From a bacterium (GTDB lineage Bacteria; Oederibacteriota; CAKKQC01): a stretch of 64,000 bases of DNA. The notes under the pieces were generated by a model that worked only from the letters and a program-made list of their open reading frames with translations, had not been told where the DNA came from and did no database searches. Below, in pieces: positions 49,457 through 57,122 of this stretch (position 1 is its first letter; the number at the start of each line of letters is the position of its first letter). The stretch lies in NCBI GenBank assembly GCA_919901855.1, contig CAKKQC010000022.1:94251-158250 (forward strand), written 5' to 3'. A program made the position numbers and the translations under genes.

Positions 49457-50011
49457 TTAGCAGCTACCCAGATTGCACCAGTTCTGTTCCGGGGCGCCAG
49501 CACGAATCCATCTGATCACGCGGTCATCTCCGTCCTGGGGTCGCACCCACATTGTGCCCCGAACCTTCTTCAGCTGGTCAGCGTAGCGTGCGTACAGCTT
49601 GCGTGCGCGCTGGTCGACCGAGACAATCCGCCTGTCTGTTACGATTGCGGCGGCGACGATACACACATCCTTGAGCATCGCTCCTCGCCCCTTGCATTCC
49701 GGAACGAGAGCGACGATCGCATTTCGTAGGTGCATGCGACGGCGTTCCAGCCCTAGACTTTCAAGGGACTCTTGCCCAACAACACGTTCATTGTTGATCA
49801 TCAGCTGATACCATGTCGTGGCGTAACCGCCCGCATGCCTGTCCCATTCAGCCTTGATCTCCGCAGAGAAGACAACCGTGTGGCGTCTCTCAAACACGAC
49901 GTCAAGAACACTCCTGCAGGCTCTGCCATCGACTGACAGCGTATCCAGTGCGCCCGCCATTGCTGCGACGCACGCGTCGATGACGAGCCGCTTGGAAGAT
50001 GGCCGAGACAT
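49457..50011 (-). CDS. PIN-like nuclease partner of the ABC ATPase
   Basis: A 184-residue protein. LVIDACVAAMAG at the start, VVFSAEIKAEWDRH in the middle and LKDVCIVAAAIVTDRRIVSVDQRARKLYARY place acidic residues where PIN ribonucleases hold D, E, D and D. It has no antitoxin gene next to it; instead it starts three bases after the stop of the ABC ATPase gene on the same strand. This suggests a two-component system where the ATPase controls the nuclease. Composition is less GC-rich than the core genes. Confidence 0.65.
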   Translation of the reverse strand: MSRPSSKRLVIDACVAAMAGALDTLSVDGRACRSVLDVVFERRHTVVFSAEIKAEWDRHAGGYATTWYQLMINNERVVGQESLESLGLERRRMHLRNAIVALVPECKGRGAMLKDVCIVAAAIVTDRRIVSVDQRARKLYARYADQLKKVRGTMWVRPQDGDDRVIRWIRAGAPEQNWCNLGSC

Positions 50012-50014
50012 TCC

Positions 50015-51391
50015 TTACCGTCGGCGGCGCGATTGCGTCGCGTCAAGGAACCGCCGCTGCAACGACATCAGCCCTGGGCCGAAATCATCCGGCCAGCCGG
50101 GCGTTCGTCCGTGCTTCGTAATCCGAGCTGACGTGACTTTCGTCATGCCTTGCTTGTCCTGTTCGAACCAATGCATGGCCACCTTATCGGGAGAAAGCTT
50201 CCGCCTCGCGACTAGCGTCTGGATCGCCAACACGAGGAGATGGCTGTGCGTTTCCACAACGACATCGACGCCTCTTTCAACTGCTCGAGCGAGCACTCCA
50301 GCCATCTCCTCTTGGGCTTTAGGATGTAGGTGGATCTCCGGTTGCTCCACGTATACGAGCTGACCTTCCTCTGCGGCGTGGAGCGCGACTATGACGGGGA
50401 CCGCCTGCGATGTGCCGAACCCGACGTGTGCGATGTTGACAAGATCTCGGGCGCCGCCTTGGCTTGGCTGCAACGTTCTGCCCACATGGATTGCAGTCTG
50501 CACATCGTTGCCCCTGATTGGAACGGGCTCAATCTTCCATGTAAGCCCAAGAGATCGAAGGTCGCTACGAAGATCCCGAAGCTCGCTCGATGATTTGGTT
50601 GCCACCCAATCGTTAAGGATGCTGGCAACGTACTTCTCGAATGTTCCCGGGAACGTGTATCCGACTGCCGAAACTGGATAGGTGAGCTCCGGGTTCCCCC
50701 GGAGCCCGGGGACGTGGATGATGCCGCGGACTAGGGATGCGGCCATCTCTGCAGGGAAGGGGTAGATCCAGCGGTATTGTCTCGTCTTGCGGCCTCGCAT
50801 CCAATAAAGGGACCATTCGAAAAAGCAGCGATCCCGAAGGATTGCCCAGTGGTGATCGCCGCGTCTAAGCACGTGCTGAGGGGCGGCTCTTCGAATCTCG
50901 GGAGGGACGGACATTCTTACATCATCTCGACCCATGCCTAGCCTTAGGGTCACAGACCTTGGTCCCTCCTTCGCCGTCATAGAGCGCAAATCTACCCCTC
51001 GAGGGCGGCGTCTCCTGAATGTCGTCGAGATGCTCCGATTAGCGTCGATGCCTATTTCCACCGTCATCTTGGAAGCCGTGCCCTTTGCAGGAGAGTGCGA
51101 GAACAGCTGGTCCGCGAGTATGAAATGCACGTTGGGCCCATCGAGTCGCAACGCTCCTGGATCGACCTCGGACTCGAGCGTCTGCTTCATCAAGAGAAGT
51201 GGTTGCATCATGCTTGACTTGCCCGAGCTGTTTCGGCCGGCGAGTATCGTCAGAGGGCGAATATCGATCCGCTGACGATTCATGATCGATTTGTACCCCG
51301 TTACAGCTAACGACGATATTCTGTCTCCGCGATGGAACGGGGCTTCAGCGAATCGCCGCCCTTTCCTGGGTCGTTTCGCGATCTTAACCAT
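50015..51391 (-). CDS. ABC/SMC-type ATPase of the AAA_21-DUF3696 kind
   Basis: A 458-residue ATPase. ISSLAVTGYKSI and RPLTILAGRNSSGKSSMMQPLLLMKQ give the N-terminal strand and Walker A (residues 52-59). IAHVGFGTSQAVPVIVAL is the signature-like motif, LVYVEQPEIHLHPKAQEEM the Walker B with catalytic Glu near residue 349, and VVVETHSHLL the H-loop. The C-terminal GWPDDFGPGLMSLQRRFLDA fits DUF3696. No nuclease (TOPRIM) domain is attached. Such ATPases are frequent in prophage-defence and other conflict systems; the neighbouring PIN-like gene would be the effector. Confidence 0.8.
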   Translation of the reverse strand: MVKIAKRPRKGRRFAEAPFHRGDRISSLAVTGYKSIMNRQRIDIRPLTILAGRNSSGKSSMMQPLLLMKQTLESEVDPGALRLDGPNVHFILADQLFSHSPAKGTASKMTVEIGIDANRSISTTFRRRRPRGVDLRSMTAKEGPRSVTLRLGMGRDDVRMSVPPEIRRAAPQHVLRRGDHHWAILRDRCFFEWSLYWMRGRKTRQYRWIYPFPAEMAASLVRGIIHVPGLRGNPELTYPVSAVGYTFPGTFEKYVASILNDWVATKSSSELRDLRSDLRSLGLTWKIEPVPIRGNDVQTAIHVGRTLQPSQGGARDLVNIAHVGFGTSQAVPVIVALHAAEEGQLVYVEQPEIHLHPKAQEEMAGVLARAVERGVDVVVETHSHLLVLAIQTLVARRKLSPDKVAMHWFEQDKQGMTKVTSARITKHGRTPGWPDDFGPGLMSLQRRFLDATQSRRRR

Positions 51392-51596
51392 ATTGCTGAT
51401 GATACCGAAGGGCGCATGCCATGGAAAGGGGAGGCCCGGGAGCGGGCAATGAATGCTTGCAGGAGATCCGAGGGAGAGCCCTTCCCGTAGGTGAGGGACC
51501 TTCCTCCGATCATGCGAATCTCACGGTGGACGTGTGTTAAGGTCATGGCGTGAAGATCGGGCACACGGAGATCCGCCCCATCGAGGCCATCGAGAA

Positions 51597-52859
51597 GTGG
51601 CAGATCGCTCCCTGACCGCCGTTGCGATCGCGATCATGATGCTGGGGGCGGGGGGTGTGGCGGCAGGACCCGCGGGTGATCCCTTGGAAGCCTTCGCGGA
51701 GATGGCGCGGCAGGCGAGGGCGGAACGGGCGGCGCTCCGGTTCCCGGACCACAAGAAGCTCATCGCCTTCTCCCAGGATGCCCTGCTCCCGGAGGACTTG
51801 GCGAAGCGCTCGGACGAGATCGCGGGATGGGGCCTCGACGGCGTGGTGCTCGAGATGAAAGCGCTGAAGCGCGGATTCTCCCCCGATCCCGTGGATGAGG
51901 CGGCCCTCGCGGTGGATTACGGGGCGCTCGCGGGGCTGAAGGAGACCAAGCTGACGGACAACTTCGTCCTCTGCTGGGCCACCTCCACCCTGGACTGGTT
52001 CGACGAGAAGGAGTGGGCGGCCGCCCTCCGGAACACGAGACTGATCGCCCGCGGCGCGCTCCTCGGCCAGTGCGCCGGGATCCTCTTCGACCCCGAATGC
52101 TACGGTCCGAACGTGTGGCGATGGCACGGGGCGAAGCGCTTCGGCAAGAAGACGTTTGCCGAGTACCGGGCGAGAGTCGAGCGGTGCGGGGAGGAGTGGA
52201 TGCGGGCGGTCGAGGAGGAGCTCCCCGCCCCGCGTATCCTCGCCCTCTTCCTCACCGGATGCGAGGGGCTGGCGTACCAGTCGCGGAAGGGCGCGGACGA
52301 GGTCCGGAAACAGCAGGAGACGGCCGAGAAGGGCATGGTCTTCAACTACGCGCTCCTGTCGGCCTTCATGGAGGGGATGATCCGGGCGGCCTCCCCGCGG
52401 GCCATGATCATCGACGGGAACGAGCCGGCCTACTACTTCCCGTACGAGGGGTCGCATCCGACGTACGCGTCGTACTTCAGGGACCGCGCGGCTGGCGCCT
52501 TCTTCCCACCCGAGGTCGCACGCAGGTACACGGGAATCGTCCGGCTGGGCTCCACGTTCTACCCGAACTTCTGCCTCGGTCTGTACGAGCCCAAGTGGAG
52601 CGGCGCGGACCGGCTGGCACCCGCGGACCAACGGCGCTGGCTCGAGCACAACGTCTACTGGGCGTTCAGGACGTCGCAGGAGTACGTGTGGGAGTACCTG
52701 GACCCGCCCCTGACGCGATGGGGCGGCAAACTGCCGGACGGGTACGCGGAGGCGGTGAAACGCGGCCGGGCGAAGGCGGAGACGGGAGCCCCGCTCGGGT
52801 TCGAGCTACCGGGCCACCTGGCCCCGCTGTGGACGGAATGGGACAAGGGTGGTCCGTAG
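51597..52859 (+). CDS. Exported protein, possibly a glycosidase-like barrel
   Basis: A 420-residue protein with a signal peptide (DRSLTAVAIAIMMLGAGGVAAG). GTG 51597 is chosen because it begins this signal. The body reads like a TIM-barrel glycosidase: HKKLIAFSQDALLPEDLAKRSDEIAGWGLDGVVLEMKA, GILFDPECYG, ALFLTGCEGL, MIIDGNEPAYYFPYEG and QEYVWEYLDPPLTRWGG. I do not recognise a numbered family. It is followed with an 11-base overlap by a truncated GH128 gene, another sign of polysaccharide hydrolysis as the theme. Confidence 0.55.
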   Translation: MADRSLTAVAIAIMMLGAGGVAAGPAGDPLEAFAEMARQARAERAALRFPDHKKLIAFSQDALLPEDLAKRSDEIAGWGLDGVVLEMKALKRGFSPDPVDEAALAVDYGALAGLKETKLTDNFVLCWATSTLDWFDEKEWAAALRNTRLIARGALLGQCAGILFDPECYGPNVWRWHGAKRFGKKTFAEYRARVERCGEEWMRAVEEELPAPRILALFLTGCEGLAYQSRKGADEVRKQQETAEKGMVFNYALLSAFMEGMIRAASPRAMIIDGNEPAYYFPYEGSHPTYASYFRDRAAGAFFPPEVARRYTGIVRLGSTFYPNFCLGLYEPKWSGADRLAPADQRRWLEHNVYWAFRTSQEYVWEYLDPPLTRWGGKLPDGYAEAVKRGRAKAETGAPLGFELPGHLAPLWTEWDKGGP

Positions 52860-53130
52860 CGTGGCCCTCCTCGCGATGGCGCTGGCGATGGCGGGCATGA
52901 CCCCCGTGGTGACGCCCAAGAAGGGCGTCGGGCACTGGGGAGACCGCCTGCCGAACGCCCCCGACGTACTCGGGTGCAGTTGGTACTACAACTGGGGTCC
53001 GCGGCCGGAGACGGAGCCGGGCGGGGTCAAGGCCGAGTTCGTGCCCATGATTTGGAGCGGCGCATTCGCCACGGCGGAGAACCTCGCGCACGTGACGTCG
53101 GCCGGGTACACGGCCCTCCTCGGGTTCACC
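52847..53130 (+). repeat. Direct repeat, first copy (GH128 5' end)
   Basis: About 284 bases are repeated, with scattered substitutions, at 53857-54140. The repeat begins with GGGTGGTCCGTAGCG, which in this copy includes the stop codon of the upstream gene. Similarity ends abruptly near 53130, inside the codons for GFxE. The two copies are 1010 bases apart and a toxin-antitoxin module lies between them. Confidence 0.8.
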
Positions 53131-53163
53131 GAAGATGGGGCCGAAGATGGGGTCAGAGCTTGA
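52849..53163 (+). pseudogene. Truncated GH128 (Asl1-like) glycosidase, first copy
   Basis: A signal-like start (VALLAMALAMAGMTPV) is followed by the first part of an Asl1/GH128 barrel: KKGVGHWGDRLPNAPDVLGCSWYYNWGP, EFVPMIWSGAFATAENLAHVTSAGYTALLGF. The catalytic FNEPD of the family is lost: after GF the sequence changes to TEDGAEDGVRA and stops. The family is normally well over 200 residues. I read it as a broken copy of the gene at 53860. Confidence 0.7.
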
Positions 53164-53190
53164 CATTTGACATTCCGGATTGACATGAGG
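53131..53190. repeat. REP-like or insertion-scar sequence at the repeat junction
   Basis: GAAGATGGGGCC and GAAGATGGGGTC stand in tandem (53131-53154), followed by AGAGCTTGACATTTGACATT. In my recollection similar GGGGTCAGAGCTTGACATT strings accompany REP-associated transposase elements in many genomes. It lies where the first GH128 copy breaks off and just before the toxin-antitoxin promoter. Confidence 0.35.
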
Positions 53191-53216
53191 GGCGGAGTGG
53201 ACTAGACTTAGTCCAC
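53180..53216 (+). promoter_or_regulatory. Promoter and operator of the Phd-VapC-type module
   Basis: TTGACA (53180-53185), a 17-base spacer and TAGACT (53203-53208) form a promoter. A perfect inverted repeat, GTGGACTA-GACT-TAGTCCAC (53197-53216), covers the -10 and start region and ends one base before the ATG of the antitoxin. It is the expected place for autoregulation by the antitoxin-toxin complex. Transcription would begin within a few bases of the ATG. Confidence 0.7.
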
Positions 53217-53217
53217 A

Positions 53218-53454
53218 ATGGCTGTCAACGTGCACGAAGCAAAGACCCACCTTTCGAAACTGCTGAACCGGGTGGCGGCGGGCGAGGAGATCGTGATCGC
53301 CCGGTACGGGCGGCCGGCGGCCCGGATGGTGCCGATCCGGAAGGTGACGGGCCCGCGGCAGCTCGGGGGGCTCAAGGGGAAGATTCATATCGCCGGGGAC
53401 TTCGACGCTCCGCTTCCGGCGAAGCTCCTGCGCCGCTTTCACGGGGCGGTGTGA
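53218..53454 (+). CDS. Antitoxin, Phd/YefM family
   Basis: A 78-residue protein beginning AVNVHEAKTHLSKLLNRVAAGEEIVIARYGRPAARMVPI, the classic Phd/YefM DNA-binding fold, with a C-terminal tail (IHIAGDFDAPLPAKLLRRFHGAV) that would cover the toxin. It is expected to bind the inverted repeat just upstream. Its stop overlaps the GTG start of the PIN toxin gene by four bases. Confidence 0.9.
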   Translation: MAVNVHEAKTHLSKLLNRVAAGEEIVIARYGRPAARMVPIRKVTGPRQLGGLKGKIHIAGDFDAPLPAKLLRRFHGAV

Positions 53455-53840
53455 AACTCCTCCTCGACACCCATATTCTGCTGTGGGCCATGGCGGGGGA
53501 TGAGCGAATGCGCCCGGCGGCTCGCCGGGCGATCACGGACTCGGCTAACACGGTCTACGTGAGCGCCGCAAGTGCATGGGAGATCGCGATCAAGGCAGGC
53601 CTGGGGCGAGTTCGTATCCCTCCGAACACGTCCAAGTGGTTGCCTGCCGAAATCGAGCGGAGCCAGTTCCTCGCGCTTCCCGTCACGATCGATCATGCGC
53701 TGGCCGTCGAGCGACTCCCGCGGCACCACAATGACCCCTTTGACCGCCTCCTCGTGGCCCAGGCAAAGGCCGACGGCCTGACGTTGGTGACCCACGATCG
53801 GAACCTGTGTCGATACGACATCGCCGTGCTCGAAGCTTGA
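53451..53840 (+). CDS. PIN-domain toxin (VapC-like ribonuclease)
   Basis: A 129-residue PIN protein: LLLDTHILLWAMAGD with the first aspartate, VSAASAWEIAIKAGLG with the glutamate, and HHNDPFDRLLVAQAKADGLTLVTHDRNL with the two C-terminal aspartates. It has the form of PIN toxins paired with Phd-type antitoxins, as here. In the family it cleaves RNA and halts translation. The module lies between the two copies of the GH128 repeat. Confidence 0.9.
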   Translation: MKLLLDTHILLWAMAGDERMRPAARRAITDSANTVYVSAASAWEIAIKAGLGRVRIPPNTSKWLPAEIERSQFLALPVTIDHALAVERLPRHHNDPFDRLLVAQAKADGLTLVTHDRNLCRYDIAVLEA

Positions 53841-53856
53841 GTTCCCGGGGGTATGG

Positions 53857-54140
53857 CGGGTGGTCCGTAGCGTCGTCCTTCTCGCGGCGGCGCTGGCGAT
53901 GGCGGGCATGACTCCCGTCGTGACACCCAAGAAGGGCGTCGGACACTGGGGGCACCGCCTGGCGAACGCCCCCGACGTGCTCGGGTGCAGTTGGTACTAC
54001 AACTGGGGGCCGCGGCCGGATTCGAAGGCGGACGCGGTCAAGGCCGAATTCGTGCCCATGATCTGGAGCGGCGCGTTTGCCACGGCGGAGAACCTCGCCC
54101 ACGTGACTTCGGCCGGGTACCCGGCCCTCCTCGGGTTCAA
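53857..54140 (+). repeat. Direct repeat, second copy (GH128 5' end)
   Basis: Partner of the repeat at 52847-53130. This copy starts with the same GGGTGGTCCGTAGCG although no gene ends at that TAG here, which shows that the duplicated unit was copied from the first location. It continues into the longer GH128 reading frame. Confidence 0.8.
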
Positions 54141-54282
54141 CGAGCCGGACGGTCACGGGCAGGCGGACATGACCGTCGCGGAGGCCATCGCGATCTGGCC
54201 GAAGCTGGAGGCCACCGGACTCCGGTTGGGGAGCCCGGGGACGCTGACGCCGGTCGGCTTGGCCTGGATCTCGGCCCCATGA
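53860..54282 (+). pseudogene. Truncated GH128 (Asl1-like) glycosidase, second copy
   Basis: 140 residues: signal-like start, then KKGVGHWGHRLANAPDVLGCSWYYNWGP, EFVPMIWSGAFATAENLAHVTSAGYPALLGFNEPDGHGQADMTVAEAIAIWPKLEATGLRLGSPGTLTPVG. It keeps the family FNEPD with the first catalytic glutamate but lacks the second half of the barrel with the other catalytic residue, ending LAWISAP. The stop overlaps the M23 gene start by four bases, so translation may still be coupled. It may persist as a partial domain, but loss of activity is likely. Confidence 0.65.
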
Positions 54283-55121
54283 CCCGGGCGGCCGTCGGCG
54301 CCGTCCTCGCCCTGCTCGTCCCGTGCGCTGGCGCCCTTGCGGCGCGTGTGGCGCCCGCGTCCCTGCCATGCGACCTGCCGGGCATCCGGATCTTCGACCT
54401 GCCGCGGCCGGGAGGGGGCGTGATCCTGGTGGCGCGGAAGCTGACGCATCATCCGGTGACGATACGGATGCCCGTGTCGTCGACGGGCATGATCGCGGAC
54501 CGGCCCATCCCCGTCCTCGTCACGCTGCCCTCGGCGAGGGAGTACGTGCTCGCGGAGTTTCGGTTCGCGGTCCCCGGCGCGCCATGGCACATGGACTGGA
54601 GCCACGTGGACATCTCGGGAAACCTGGGGGCGAGGCATGACCCCAATGCCGTCTACGAGCTTCCATGGGCCAGGGGGGAGACGCATGCCGTCACCCAGGG
54701 CCCACATGGCTCGGCCTCCTGGTACGAGGGGGGATGCGCCATGGATTTCGACCTCAAGGAGGGCACGGAGGTGCGCGCGGCCCGGGCGGGGGTCGTGGCC
54801 GAGTTCCAGGACGAGTGCACGAAGGCGGGGCCGATGGGCACGGCCTCGAACTACGTCGTCGTCCTCCACGCGGACGGCACGCTCGGCGACTACGAGCACT
54901 TGCGGCGGGGCGGCGTGGTCGTCCGTGTCGGCGACCGGATCAAGGCCGGGGACCTCCTCGGCTATTCGGGGAACACCGGCGCGTCATCCGGCCCGCACTT
55001 GCACTTCGGCGTGCTCTCCGTGAACCCGGACTTGTCGTGGGCGCCCCAGCGCCTGCGGTTCCGGGTGGCGGGCCGGCGCGACCTGGTAGAACTGGCGAAC
55101 GGCTCCAGCTACACGCGTTAG
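54279..55121 (+). CDS. Exported M23 (LytM-type) peptidase family protein
   Basis: A 280-residue protein with a signal peptide (AAVGAVLALLVPCAGALAARVA). The C-terminal half is an M23 domain: SWYEGGCAMDFDLKEGTEVRAARAGVV, YVVVLHADGTLGDYEHLRRGGVVVRVGDRIKAGDLLGYSGNTGASSGPHLHFGV. The metal-binding aspartate and the last H-x-H are present; the first histidine of the usual motif is not obvious. Such enzymes cut peptidoglycan peptides or act as scaffolds. It converges with the VapC gene, overlapping by four bases at the stops. Confidence 0.8.
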   Translation: MTRAAVGAVLALLVPCAGALAARVAPASLPCDLPGIRIFDLPRPGGGVILVARKLTHHPVTIRMPVSSTGMIADRPIPVLVTLPSAREYVLAEFRFAVPGAPWHMDWSHVDISGNLGARHDPNAVYELPWARGETHAVTQGPHGSASWYEGGCAMDFDLKEGTEVRAARAGVVAEFQDECTKAGPMGTASNYVVVLHADGTLGDYEHLRRGGVVVRVGDRIKAGDLLGYSGNTGASSGPHLHFGVLSVNPDLSWAPQRLRFRVAGRRDLVELANGSSYTR

Positions 55122-55525
55122 CGGCGGGACCAGTTCTCCAGCTTCAAACCCGGAATGCGGCGGAACTCGCGCTCGTTGTTGGTGACGAGAACCGCAGGAA
55201 GGGAGAGCGCGTGGGCCGCGATCAGCGTGTCCAGGGGGCCGACTGGCGTGCCGCGGCCCTCGAGGGCGGCTCGAATCCGACCGTAGGTCGCTGATGCTGC
55301 CGTGTCGAAGGGCATGACCTGGAGGGGAGCACAGAACTGCACAAGGGACGCGTGGTTCGCCTCGGATTCGCCACTCCGGGAGACCCCGAACCAGAGCTCT
55401 GCCAGGCTGATCGATGAGATGCCAAGCGATCCCGGGGGGCACCTCTTGAGCCGATCGAGAACAGGCTCCGAACGACCCCGGATCAGCGCGATGCAGATAT
55501 CGGTGTCGAGGAGATGCCGAATCAC
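55118..55525 (-). CDS. vapC: VapC-type PIN toxin
   Basis: A 135-residue PIN ribonuclease: HLLDTDICIALIRGRSEPVLDRL, ISSISLAELWFGVSRSG, and GPLDTLIAAHALSLPAVLVTNNEREFRRIPGLKLENW provide the four acidic positions. The sequence is of the classical VapC type, known to cleave initiator tRNA or rRNA. It overlaps its antitoxin gene by four bases on the minus strand. Confidence 0.93.
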   Translation of the reverse strand: MIRHLLDTDICIALIRGRSEPVLDRLKRCPPGSLGISSISLAELWFGVSRSGESEANHASLVQFCAPLQVMPFDTAASATYGRIRAALEGRGTPVGPLDTLIAAHALSLPAVLVTNNEREFRRIPGLKLENWSRR

Positions 55526-55752
55526 AGCGTGGCGCGACGATCCTTGCCGCGTGGCTGGTCACGCCGGACCATGAAGTCCTTGGAGAACCCCGCCAGGGAT
55601 CTTTCAAGGACCTCCCAGCCTCGATGCTTGGGGTAGAGGACCACGAGGTCGCCGATCTTGTTGACCGACACCTCCGTCTCGTTGAACCGGTACTCCTTGG
55701 GGAGACGGACCGCCTGGCTCCTGCCTGTCGTGAACACCTTTGCCGTCGTCAT
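55522..55752 (-). CDS. vapB: VapB-type antitoxin (AbrB/SpoVT fold)
   Basis: A 76-residue protein: TAKVFTTGRSQAVRLPKEYRFNETEVSVNKIGDLVVLYP is the AbrB-like DNA-binding domain of VapB, and the tail with WEVLERSLAGFSKDF would bind the toxin. The ATG is preceded by a good ribosome site (GGAGGTGA). It is expected to bind the palindrome in its own promoter. Confidence 0.93.
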   Translation of the reverse strand: MTTAKVFTTGRSQAVRLPKEYRFNETEVSVNKIGDLVVLYPKHRGWEVLERSLAGFSKDFMVRRDQPRGKDRRATL

Positions 55753-55768
55753 CGGTCACCTCCATTGC

Positions 55769-55805
55769 TACCTACCATGATAGGTACCACAACAACCGAA
55801 GGCAA
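55769..55805 (-). promoter_or_regulatory. vapBC promoter and operator
   Basis: On the minus strand, TTGCCT (55805-55800), a 17-base spacer and TATCAT (55782-55777) form a promoter. The -10 box lies in a near-perfect 18-base palindrome (55769-55786; arms TACCTATCA/TGGTAGGTA, one mismatch), the likely VapB binding site. Confidence 0.7.
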
Positions 55806-55848
55806 GTCTGGTTGGGCGTGGCATGGCACGGTAGTGCCGCCAGGGCGG

Positions 55849-56310
55849 TCAGCTCCCTCCGGACATGAGCTTCACGTGGGCGGCCGTCTCGTCCATGATC
55901 GTGGCGATCATGGCCTGGCAACCGCCGTCATCGGTATTCACGATGTGCGCGTAGCGGGACTCGAGGAAGCGCCTTTCCATTCCGGCGGCGGCCGCGAACG
56001 CGGAGCCGTGGGACAGCTTCCCTTCAACGACAGCCTGGGTCTGGCCCTTGATATACGTCGTGAACGCCTCGATGTTCTCGGGGGCCATGGGCTGGCCGTC
56101 GGAGAACCCGGCGCCTTTCCGCTCCTTGAGGACGTCGGCGATGGCCTCGAAGCAGTTCGAGTGGCCCAGCTCGTCGTTCGCGATGCGGGTGGTGACGTCG
56201 GGGCTGTACCCGCGGGAGGCGCAGGCCGCGTAGAAGTCGGCGAGGGCCACCTCGAGGACGGCCATCCGCTTCAGCAGCCCGATCGCGTAGGGGGTCTCGC
56301 TTTCGTTCAT
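55849..56310 (-). CDS. Ferritin-like (rubrerythrin-related) helical protein
   Basis: A 153-residue four-helix protein. LLKRMAVLEVALADFYAACASRGY carries the first glutamate, IANDELGHSNCFEAIADVL an E-x-x-H motif, and the second half has MERRFLESRYAHI and IATIMDETAAHVKLM. This spacing suggests a diiron ferritin-like fold, but the ligand set is not complete by eye. It is six bases downstream of the amidohydrolase gene on the same strand. ATG 56310 is the natural start. Confidence 0.55.
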   Translation of the reverse strand: MNESETPYAIGLLKRMAVLEVALADFYAACASRGYSPDVTTRIANDELGHSNCFEAIADVLKERKGAGFSDGQPMAPENIEAFTTYIKGQTQAVVEGKLSHGSAFAAAAGMERRFLESRYAHIVNTDDGGCQAMIATIMDETAAHVKLMSGGS

Positions 56311-56315
56311 CCGGA

Positions 56316-57122
56316 CTAAACGCCGACGAACCGCCGAAGATTGTCGGCGAAGTACGCGGCCTGGACCTTCGGGGGGATGCGCAGGGCCTTGAGGATGCGG
56401 CGGTCGTCCTTCACCTGCTTCCCGCACCACTTCATGCTGTAGTCGTCCACGTGGCCGTCGGTGCCGAAGAAGACGTTCCGCTCGACCCGGTACCCGGTCT
56501 TGAAGACCTTGAACAACGCGTCGCGGCGGTAGATGTCCGGCGTGCCCCGAGTCGTGTCGATGAACATCTCGCAGACGGGCTTGCCGGGCCGCCAGTTGGC
56601 GGACTCGATCTTGCCGTAGACCGCGACGTTCTCGTCGACCCAGGGCCACGAGATGTGGGCCGTGGCGAACCGGATGCCCCTGATGTCGAGCATGCACTCC
56701 CAGTTCGCGGGACGGTTGTTGATCGAGCTGGCGGTCCCGTCCCAGAGGATGCCCGTATGGAACAGGATCGGCTTGCCGCGAGACGCGATTCGGCGGAAGA
56801 CCTTCATGGCTTGTGGGTGGTACGGGGGGTAGTTCGTCACGATCACCTTGAACCCCTTCGCCCCCATGGCGATGGCGGTGTCGACCTGGCGTTCCGCGTC
56901 CTTCTCCAGGGGCTCGATCCAGAAGAAGGGGAAGAGGTTCCGGTCGCCCTTGGTGTATTCCAGCGCCCGGCCCAGCCTCTTCTGAATGGAGCCGGGCCGC
57001 CCGTGGGACGGCTCCGAGATCACGATGCCGCCGTCGATACCGGTCGCCTTGAGCTTGCGGCGGAAGTCCGCCGGCGAGTCCTTACCCCGGTCGCCCAGAT
57101 GGATGTGGCCGTCGAGAATCAT
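56316..57122 (-). CDS. Amidohydrolase_2-type TIM-barrel hydrolase
   Basis: A 268-residue protein that begins MILDGHIHLGD with the H-x-H metal site of amidohydrolases. GAKGFKVIVTNYPPYHP, KPILFHTGILWDG, FATAHISWPWVDENVAVYGK, CEMFIDTTRGTPDIY and FFGTDGHVDDYSMKW follow in the usual order, with the conserved His and the late Asp. ATG 57122 is chosen because GGAGGG precedes it and the metal motif follows directly. The substrate is unknown; related enzymes are decarboxylases or lactonases. Confidence 0.75.
   Translation of the reverse strand: MILDGHIHLGDRGKDSPADFRRKLKATGIDGGIVISEPSHGRPGSIQKRLGRALEYTKGDRNLFPFFWIEPLEKDAERQVDTAIAMGAKGFKVIVTNYPPYHPQAMKVFRRIASRGKPILFHTGILWDGTASSINNRPANWECMLDIRGIRFATAHISWPWVDENVAVYGKIESANWRPGKPVCEMFIDTTRGTPDIYRRDALFKVFKTGYRVERNVFFGTDGHVDDYSMKWCGKQVKDDRRILKALRIPPKVQAAYFADNLRRFVGV

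Noticed and set aside
49409..49729. A 106-codon plus-strand frame opposite the PIN-like gene
   Set aside because: The minus-strand frame is longer, has PIN-type acidic motifs and is joined to the ATPase gene; the plus-strand frame has no ribosome site or family.
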